Part shown: one piece after another, positions 58,948 through 64,000 of the stretch | How the letters are laid out: every line of letters starts with the position of its first letter | How positions within the stretch are numbered: the stretch's first letter is position 1 | Source of the DNA: Blautia sp. An249 | GTDB taxonomy: Bacteria; Bacillota; Clostridia; Lachnospirales; Lachnospiraceae | DNA: 64,000 bases | Assembly: GCF_002159835.1 (NCBI RefSeq) | Contig: NZ_NFJL01000009.1 | Span: 62,001-126,000, forward strand | Direction: 5' to 3' | Program-made: the position numbers and the translations under genes | Notes under the pieces: model-generated | Databases searched by the model: none | Seen by the model: only the letters and a program-made list of their open reading frames with translations | Told to the model about the DNA's origin: nothing

Positions 58948-59802
58948 ATGCAGATAAAAAAGGGAAAAAAAGGCTCTTGTCTGCGGAGGATTGCAGGAGG
59001 AATCCTTTTGCTGGCCGCAGCAGCCTGCTTCGCCTTTGCCCTTTTCAACTGGAAGAGAGAAAAAACGGCTGAATCTTCTTATACAGAATTGAAAGAGGAA
59101 GTTACGGAAAAGGAAGAGCGGCCGGAAACAGAGGAAGACGTTCCGGAGGAAACGCCGGAAGAAGCCCCTGAAGAGACACCGACGGCAGCGCCTGAGGTTT
59201 CCTCAGAACCGGAGAGCTATGAAAGCGCCGTTGACTTTGAAGCCTTGTGGGAACGGAATGCAGACGCCTATGCCTGGATTCGGATAGAGGGGACAGCAAT
59301 TGATTATCCGATTCTTCAAAAGGACGGAAACGATGATTACTATCTGAATACAACCATAGATGGACAAAGTGGTCTTCCCGGTTCGATTTTTACAGAAACC
59401 GTGTCCGCGAGGGATTTCAGCAATTACAATACGGTAATTTACGGACATAATATGCGGGACGGCAGTATGTTTGCAGCGCTTCATAATTATGCGGACATAA
59501 ACTTTATGGAGGAGCATCCTTATATAGAGATTTTTCTGCCGGATCAGAAACTGATTTATGAAATTTTCGCCGCAGTGGTATTTGACGACAGCAATCTGAA
59601 TTTTACCTATGATTTTTCCGGGGAAGCAGACAGAGAGAGTTTTCTGGAAGATATTGCCTCCACAAGGGAGATGCAGTCGGTGGTGAATACAGAGAAGCTG
59701 GCAGGGACAGAAGATAAATTAATTACTCTGTCTACCTGTATAGGAGACCGTCCGGAAAACCGATGGCTTGTAATTGCAAAGCAAATAGAGAATGCGGAAT
59801 AA
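58948..59802 (+). CDS. srtB: class B sortase
   Basis: A basic N terminus and one helix (about 17-34) anchor the 284-residue protein, followed by a Glu/Pro-rich spacer (about 50-90) and the sortase barrel. NADAYAWIRIEGTAIDYPIL and GSIFTETVSARDFSNYNTVI are typical of class B; catalytic residues are His about 167 (VIYGHNMRDGSMFAALHNY), Cys264 in LITLSTCIGDRPENRW and Arg272. It joins surface proteins to the cell wall. A likely substrate with SPKTG lies two genes downstream. Confidence 0.94.
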   Translation: MQIKKGKKGSCLRRIAGGILLLAAAACFAFALFNWKREKTAESSYTELKEEVTEKEERPETEEDVPEETPEEAPEETPTAAPEVSSEPESYESAVDFEALWERNADAYAWIRIEGTAIDYPILQKDGNDDYYLNTTIDGQSGLPGSIFTETVSARDFSNYNTVIYGHNMRDGSMFAALHNYADINFMEEHPYIEIFLPDQKLIYEIFAAVVFDDSNLNFTYDFSGEADRESFLEDIASTREMQSVVNTEKLAGTEDKLITLSTCIGDRPENRWLVIAKQIENAE

Positions 59803-59815
59803 AAGGAGCATAAAT

Positions 59816-60877
59816 ATGTACAATTACCGCCGCAGGCGAAAAAGACGAAATCATGCAAGAGGCAAAATTTATAAGAGACTTAGAATCGGATTTTGGATCC
59901 TTTTCGCTACAGTAATTGTTCTGGGGCTGGGAATTTTTTCCGCGCTGCGTTTCAGCGGCGAAAAAAAGATTGAAAAAGAAATCAACCGGCCAAAGCAGAC
60001 GGAAGAAGGAGTGGAAGAGGATCTGGTCTATTCGGACGGAAAGACCTATCGGTATCTGGAGAATTCCATTAATATTCTGTTTATGGGAATCGATAAAGAA
60101 GGGGATATGAGCCAGATAAAAGAAACCGGAGGGATGGGGCAGGCGGATGCTGTTTTTCTGCTGAGTATGAATCTGGACAGCGAACGGATTCGGATGATAG
60201 CCATTCCCAGAGAAACGGTGGTTCCGGTGGAGGTTTACGATCGGAACGGGCTTTACAAGGAAACCCGGGACGAACAAATCGCCCTTCAGTTTGCTTATGG
60301 ACAGGATGAAAAGAAAAGCTGTGAGCTGATGGCAGACGCAGTATCCCATCTGTGTTATCAGGTTCCTATCCATAAGTATATTGCAATGAATATGGGAATA
60401 CTTCCGGAGTTGAATGATGTTGTCGGCGGAGTCAGAATTCAGGCAGATGAACAGGTAAAAGAGATGTTTCCGGATGCGGAAACAGGAAGATTTTACCGGC
60501 TTCACGGTGAAGAGGCTGTGACTTACCTGCAGAGCAGGGACAGCAGTCAGTTTGCAAGCAGCATGGATCGTCTGGAAAGACAGAAGCAGTACATACTTGG
60601 ATTTATTCTGGCAGCAAGGCTGCAAATGCAGGATGATACATCGCTTCCCCTTAATTTGTACGAACAGTTTAAAGGAAACTATACCACAAACTTAAGTGCG
60701 GACGAGTTTACTTATCTTGCCGCCCAGGCGGCGGAAATGACATTTTCGGAACGGAGTTTATTTGTAGTTCCGGGAGAGATGGTGCAGGACGAAGTTTATG
60801 AGAAGTACCAGGTGGACGATGATGGTCTGTTTGATACAGTTTTAGATGTTTTTTATGAAAGAGTCAGGGGATATTAG
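59816..60877 (+). CDS. LytR-CpsA-Psr (LCP) family cell-wall ligase
   Basis: ATG 59816 with AAAAGGAGC fits better than an ATG 24 bases earlier inside the sortase end. The 353-residue protein begins very basic (YNYRRRRKRRNHARGKIYKR), has one helix at about 27-47, then the LCP domain: INILFMGIDKE, GQADAVFLLSMNLDSERIRM, AIPRETVVPV, AMNMGILPELNDVVGGVRIQ, and LQSRDSSQFASSMDRLERQK with the conserved arginines. It transfers polyprenyl-linked glycopolymers to peptidoglycan. It lies 13 bases after the sortase gene. Confidence 0.9.
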   Translation: MYNYRRRRKRRNHARGKIYKRLRIGFWILFATVIVLGLGIFSALRFSGEKKIEKEINRPKQTEEGVEEDLVYSDGKTYRYLENSINILFMGIDKEGDMSQIKETGGMGQADAVFLLSMNLDSERIRMIAIPRETVVPVEVYDRNGLYKETRDEQIALQFAYGQDEKKSCELMADAVSHLCYQVPIHKYIAMNMGILPELNDVVGGVRIQADEQVKEMFPDAETGRFYRLHGEEAVTYLQSRDSSQFASSMDRLERQKQYILGFILAARLQMQDDTSLPLNLYEQFKGNYTTNLSADEFTYLAAQAAEMTFSERSLFVVPGEMVQDEVYEKYQVDDDGLFDTVLDVFYERVRGY

Positions 60878-60921
60878 CCGGAAGGCTGATATAAATCACA
60901 TGTGACAGGAGGAGAAGAATT

Positions 60922-61623
60922 ATGGTTAAAGCTAGAAAATGGGTGGCATGTCTTTGTGCTTTGGTATTGAGTCTGTCTTTCTGTGTAAACGCTTTTGCAG
61001 CGCCCAGCCCGGAATATAAGGCGCCGGAAGATCTGACTGCAGACGACATTTTCGATTTGTCAGGAGCAGACAGCAGAATTGAGGCAGCGACTCAGGACGG
61101 AAAAAAAGTAGAGATTACTACCAGTCCCGTGGAACAGAAGTATAAAGAAGAGGCGGCAGCTCAGGCGGCAGATTTACTGGCTCAGGCAGGAATTCGTGCT
61201 GCTAAGGTGGCGGTACTTGGAGCTATTGATATTAAAGTGGCAGACGGAACCGTTGTTTCCGCTGAAAATCCGCTGACCATTACCGTTCGTCTGGATGGGG
61301 TAAAAGTAGGAGATACCATTGTTGCCCTTCACAGAAACTCAGAAACAGGACAGTGGGAAGTTATTCCCTGTACAGTCATCAGCGACGGTGTTGTACAACT
61401 GACACTGACATCCTTATCTCCGCTGGTATTTTTAAAAGTCATTGAAGAAGGAGATACAGGTACAGCAGACGGTGTTGCAGGAACTACTGTGGATACCACT
61501 GCCCCCGGAAAATCTCCGAAAACAGGCGAAGGTTATGAAGAAATGACCGCAATGGTTCTTGGAGCAGTTTTCCTGGCAGGAGGCATTGTATTATTAACGA
61601 AAAAGAAGAGGGAAAAGGCCTAG
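60922..61623 (+). CDS. secreted surface protein with SPKTG sortase signal
   Basis: The 233-residue protein has a signal peptide (MVKARKWVACLCALVLSLSF, cleavage after AFA near 28), a helical Ala-rich part (EEAAAQAADLLAQAGIRAAK), a beta-sandwich-like part at about 95-175 (LTITVRLDGVKVGDTIVALH, WEVIPCTVISDGVVQLTLTS), a short Thr/Gly linker, and the sorting signal SPKTG (198-202), a hydrophobic helix (MVLGAVFLAGGIVLL) and a basic tail KKKREKA. It should be anchored to the wall by the adjacent class B sortase. The exact role is unknown. It has GACAGGAGGAG upstream. Confidence 0.85.
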   Translation: MVKARKWVACLCALVLSLSFCVNAFAAPSPEYKAPEDLTADDIFDLSGADSRIEAATQDGKKVEITTSPVEQKYKEEAAAQAADLLAQAGIRAAKVAVLGAIDIKVADGTVVSAENPLTITVRLDGVKVGDTIVALHRNSETGQWEVIPCTVISDGVVQLTLTSLSPLVFLKVIEEGDTGTADGVAGTTVDTTAPGKSPKTGEGYEEMTAMVLGAVFLAGGIVLLTKKKREKA

Positions 61624-61656
61624 ATGGGCACAATTCCGGGAATTTGTTGAAAGCTC

Positions 61657-61685
61657 TTGTTTTTATAATCCATTAGTGCTATAAT
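61657..61685 (+). promoter_or_regulatory. promoter of the rimP-nusA operon
   Basis: TTGTTT (61657-61662), 17-base spacer, TATAAT (61680-61685). Confidence 0.7.
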
Positions 61686-61710
61686 AACCAAGAGCTTAAC
61701 AATCGCAGCA

Positions 61711-61736
61711 TAAGAGTGGACGCAAGTCCACTCTTA
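61711..61736 (+). promoter_or_regulatory. 5'-leader hairpin of the rimP operon
   Basis: TAAGAGTGGAC-gcaa-GTCCACTCTTA is a perfect 11-bp stem with a GNRA-like loop, just after the expected transcription start. TTACATG follows with no T-run, so it is not a terminator; it is probably an mRNA-stabilising or protein-binding stem. Confidence 0.65.
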
Positions 61737-61773
61737 TTACATGTACAGGAATTTTCAGAAGGTGGTGAAAAAG

Positions 61774-62241
61774 ATGAGCAAAAAGGAAGAGTACGAACAG
61801 AAAGCAGAACAGCTCCTTCTTCCCATAATAGAAGCCCATGGTTTTGAACTGGTAGATGTGGAATATGTAAAAGAGGCCGGAAACTGGTATCTGAGAAGCT
61901 ACATTGACAAGCCGGGAGGAATTACCGTGGATGACTGTGAAATCGTAAGCAGAGCATTCAGCGATAAGCTGGATGAGGAAGATTTCATTGAAGACAGCTA
62001 TATTATGGAAGTGAGTTCTCCGGGACTGGGCCGCCCTTTGAAAAAAGAGAAAGATTATGCGAGAAGTATGGGAAAACTGCTGGAAATCCGCACGTACCGG
62101 CCAATCAATAAAGAAAAAGAGTTTTACGGGATTTTAACGGCATATGATAGTAACAGTGTGACTATCGAAGATGAAAATCAAAATCCGCATACGTTCGATA
62201 AAAAAGAAATTGCACTAATACGTCTGGCTATAGAGTTTTAG
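61774..62241 (+). CDS. rimP: ribosome maturation factor RimP
   Basis: AGGTGGTG precedes ATG 61774, giving 155 residues of usual length. LLLPIIEAHGFELVDVEYVK, LRSYIDKPGGITVDDCEIVS and YIMEVSSPGLGRPLKKEKDY are conserved RimP segments, followed by an Sm-like C-terminal domain (FYGILTAYDSNSVTIED). It assists 30S subunit assembly. An in-frame ATG 33 bases earlier has no ribosome site. Confidence 0.95.
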   Translation: MSKKEEYEQKAEQLLLPIIEAHGFELVDVEYVKEAGNWYLRSYIDKPGGITVDDCEIVSRAFSDKLDEEDFIEDSYIMEVSSPGLGRPLKKEKDYARSMGKLLEIRTYRPINKEKEFYGILTAYDSNSVTIEDENQNPHTFDKKEIALIRLAIEF

Positions 62242-62268
62242 AGAGGATAGTAGGAGGAAACAGAAAAA

Positions 62269-63426
62269 ATGAACACAGAGTTATCAGAAGCATTGGAAAT
62301 TCTCGAAAAAGAGAAAAATATCAGCAAGGATACTTTATTAGGGGCGATTGAACAGTCTTTGCTGCAGGCTTGTAAAAATCATTTCGGAAAAGCAGATAAT
62401 GTAAAAGTAAATATTGATCCGGAAACCTGTGATTTCAGTGTCTATGCGGAAAAAACCGTGTCTGAAAACGTAGAAGATCCTGTTACGGAAATCTCCCTGG
62501 AAAAGGCAAGGGAATACCGTTCCTATGCACAGCTTGGGGAAACCGTAAATGTTCCGATCCAGTCCAAGGAGTTCGGAAGAATTGCCACCCAGAATGCCAA
62601 AAACGTAATTCTTCAGAAAATCCGTGAGGAAGAAAGAAAGGTACTGTTTGATCAGTATTATGGAAAGGAAAAAGAGGTAGTTACCGGAATTGTCCAGAGA
62701 TACCTGGGAAAAAATATCAGCATCAATCTGGGGAAAATCGATGCGGTATTAAGTGAAAACGAGCAGGTAAAAGGAGAGGTGTTTAAGCCTACCGAACGTA
62801 TCAAGGTCTATATCCTGGAAGTAAAAGATTCTCCGAAAGGTCCGCGGGTAATCGTATCCAGGACCCATCCGGAACTGGTGAAGCGTCTGTTTGAATCAGA
62901 AGTGGCAGAAGTGAAAGACGGAACAGTGGAAATCAAAAGTATAGCAAGAGAGGCCGGTTCCAGAACCAAAATTGCCGTATGGTCCAATGATCCGGACGTA
63001 GATCCGGTGGGAGCCTGCGTAGGTATGAACGGCGCCCGTGTAAATGCCATTGTTAACGAACTTCGGGGAGAAAAAATCGACATTATTAACTGGAGTGAGA
63101 ACCCGGCGATCTTAATTGAAAACGCCTTAAGTCCTGCGAAAGTAATTGCAGTTATGGCAGATCCCGATGAAAAGACGGCTCTGGTTGTGGTGCCTGACTA
63201 TCAGCTTTCTCTTGCTATCGGAAAAGAAGGACAGAACGCCCGTCTGGCGGCCCGTCTGACCGGCTTTAAGATTGACATCAAGAGTGAGACACAGGCGAAG
63301 GAAAGCGGAGATTTCTATGATTATGACGAGGATGAATACTACGAAGAAGAGGATTTCTACGAGGAGTCAGAAGAGGAGGAAGCATCCCGTTCAGAAGAGT
63401 GTGTAAATGATGAAGACGAGGAATAA
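62269..63426 (+). CDS. nusA: transcription elongation/termination factor NusA
   Basis: The 385-residue protein has the N-terminal RNA polymerase-binding domain ([20 protein letters not shown]), an S1 domain at about 135-200 ([20 protein letters not shown]), and two KH domains ([40 protein letters not shown]). The E. coli-type acidic repeats are absent, as usual in Firmicutes; a short acidic tail ([20 protein letters not shown]) takes their place. Its end overlaps rnpM by 20 bases. Confidence 0.97.
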   Translation: MNTELSEALEILEKEKNISKDTLLGAIEQSLLQACKNHFGKADNVKVNIDPETCDFSVYAEKTVSENVEDPVTEISLEKAREYRSYAQLGETVNVPIQSKEFGRIATQNAKNVILQKIREEERKVLFDQYYGKEKEVVTGIVQRYLGKNISINLGKIDAVLSENEQVKGEVFKPTERIKVYILEVKDSPKGPRVIVSRTHPELVKRLFESEVAEVKDGTVEIKSIAREAGSRTKIAVWSNDPDVDPVGACVGMNGARVNAIVNELRGEKIDIINWSENPAILIENALSPAKVIAVMADPDEKTALVVVPDYQLSLAIGKEGQNARLAARLTGFKIDIKSETQAKESGDFYDYDEDEYYEEEDFYEESEEEEASRSEECVNDEDEE

Positions 63427-63688
63427 AGTTCCCATGCGCCAGTGTACCGGGTGCAGGGAGATGAAAAATAAGAAAGAAATGATTCGCATTATCAAGACGG
63501 CAGAAAATACCATAGAGCTGGACGCCACAGGAAAGAAGAACGGAAGAGGGGCGTATCTGTGCTTTTGCAGAGAATGTCTGCAGAAAGCCCAAAAGAATAA
63601 GGGGCTGGAACGTTCTTTGAAGACGGCAATTCCGGAGGAGATTTATCTGCGTCTGGAAAAGGAGCTAGAAGCGATTGAACAAAAATAA
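63407..63688 (+). CDS. rnpM: YlxR-family RNase P modulator
   Basis: The 93-residue protein opens [20 protein letters not shown], with a CxxC pair, and includes GRGAYLCFCRECLQKAQKNK, the G-R-G-A-Y-x-C motif of YlxR. Recent work on B. subtilis YlxR shows it binds RNase P RNA and tunes its activity, hence the name RnpM. Two ATG codons stand in tandem at 63407 and 63410; either may serve. The gene is embedded in the nusA end, pointing to coupled translation. Confidence 0.93.
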   Translation: MMKTRNKVPMRQCTGCREMKNKKEMIRIIKTAENTIELDATGKKNGRGAYLCFCRECLQKAQKNKGLERSLKTAIPEEIYLRLEKELEAIEQK

Positions 63689-63986
63689 AGTACTATCTCT
63701 TATCGGCCTTGCAACGAAAGCAGGAAAGACAGTCAGTGGAGAATTTTCCACAGAAAAAGCAGTGAAGAACGGCAAAGCCGGCATCGTGCTGATTGCAGAG
63801 GATGCTTCAGGCAATACGAAAAAGAAATTTGAGAATATGTGCCGGTTTTATGAGGTTCCCTGCTATTGTCTGGGAGACAGAGAGATCCTCGGGAAAGCTG
63901 TGGGAAAGGAATTCAGGGCAAGCTTAGCTGTGTTGGACGAAAATTTTACAAATGCAATCATGGAGGAACTGAAAAAGCAGCTTTGA
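63675..63986 (+). CDS. ylxQ: L7Ae-family ribosome-associated protein YlxQ
   Basis: TTG 63675 starts 103 residues within the end of rnpM (14-base overlap). VLSLIGLATKAGKTVSGEFS, GKAGIVLIAEDASGNTKKKF and YEVPCYCLGDREILGKAVGK are typical of the small L7Ae/YbxF-type RNA-binding fold that recognises kink-turns. It lies between rnpM and the expected infB in the usual order. Confidence 0.93.
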   Translation: MNKNKVLSLIGLATKAGKTVSGEFSTEKAVKNGKAGIVLIAEDASGNTKKKFENMCRFYEVPCYCLGDREILGKAVGKEFRASLAVLDENFTNAIMEELKKQL

Positions 63987-63990
63987 TAGA

Positions 63991-63996
63991 AGGAGG
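63991..63996 (+). promoter_or_regulatory. ribosome binding site of the next gene (probably infB)
   Basis: AGGAGG ends the window; by conserved order the following gene should be translation initiation factor IF-2, which is outside the sequence given. Confidence 0.7.
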
Positions 63997-64000
63997 TAGT

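Noticed and set aside
59732-60625. 297-codon open frame opposite the LCP gene
   Set aside because: The LCP reading frame is clear on the plus strand; the antisense frame has no start signal or recognised domain.
1-64000. CRISPR array, prophage or toxin-antitoxin pair
   Set aside because: No regularly spaced repeats, phage structural genes or recognisable TA pairs were found on reading both strands.

Overview
The window reads as chromosome of a low- to mid-GC, Gram-positive anaerobe of the Clostridia, most probably a gut Lachnospiraceae (Blautia / Mediterraneibacter / Dorea-like). This is inferred from gene content and order: a T-box before ilvB, a dgt-dnaG-rpoD-trmK-nif3 block, pyrBI in place of a long pyr operon, a TGS-domain uridine-kinase-like protein, a class B sortase with an SPKTG substrate, and rimP-nusA-rnpM-ylxQ leading to infB. 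Species is not resolved. No CRISPR array, integrase, transposase or complete prophage was seen.

Layout. 1-2.97 kb: 5' part of ilvB (minus strand) under a T-box leader, a small hypothetical protein, a two-helix membrane protein and a LarC-like protein. 2.99-14.47 kb: an accessory block with visibly different codon taste (many ATC and GATC-rich codons against ATT in the flanks). It holds a LysR regulator divergent from a tight operon: SDR oxidoreductase, lipid-anchored linear-amide C-N hydrolase, PaaK-like adenylate-forming ligase, ABC ATPase, FtsX-type permease, cyclophilin-like lipoprotein, DUF3737 protein. A LysE-type gene remnant, a PatB/MalY C-S lyase, a small helical protein and a second cyclophilin-like lipoprotein follow. 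This block is the best candidate for an undescribed system: it combines surface amide cleavage, carboxylate activation, redox chemistry and export or import.

14.5-25.5 kb: small GNAT and DUF3006-like proteins, a GlgX-type debranching enzyme overlapping mnmM tail-to-tail, a HAD phosphatase, fluoC/crcB, a CoA-precursor module (coaBC, ECF S component, coaX) and sbcDC. 25.5-34.6 kb: DtxR-type regulator, cytidylate-kinase-like protein, a lipoprotein, then pyrH-frr-uppS-cdsA-dxr-rseP (translation recycling and envelope lipid synthesis) and a peptidoglycan-binding, SpoIID-like protein. 34.6-43.8 kb: tRNA-Leu with an unusual AAG anticodon, dgt-dnaG-rpoD-trmK-nif3, the TGS nucleoside kinase, a dicarboxylate/amino-acid symporter and rnpB.

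43.8-53.3 kb: pyrI-pyrB and a membrane protein on the minus strand; folC-pheA overlapping; a DUF815 ATPase followed by a Ppx/GppA phosphatase and ppk1 (polyphosphate module). 53.25-53.6 kb: a 175-bp palindromic, MITE-like element with 18-bp terminal inverted repeats and an 8-bp direct repeat at its edges, then tRNA-Glu. 53.7-64 kb: PHP phosphatase, topoisomerase IV-type parE-parC, class B sortase, LCP ligase, SPKTG surface protein, and the rimP-nusA-rnpM-ylxQ operon, ending on the ribosome binding site of the next gene (expected infB).
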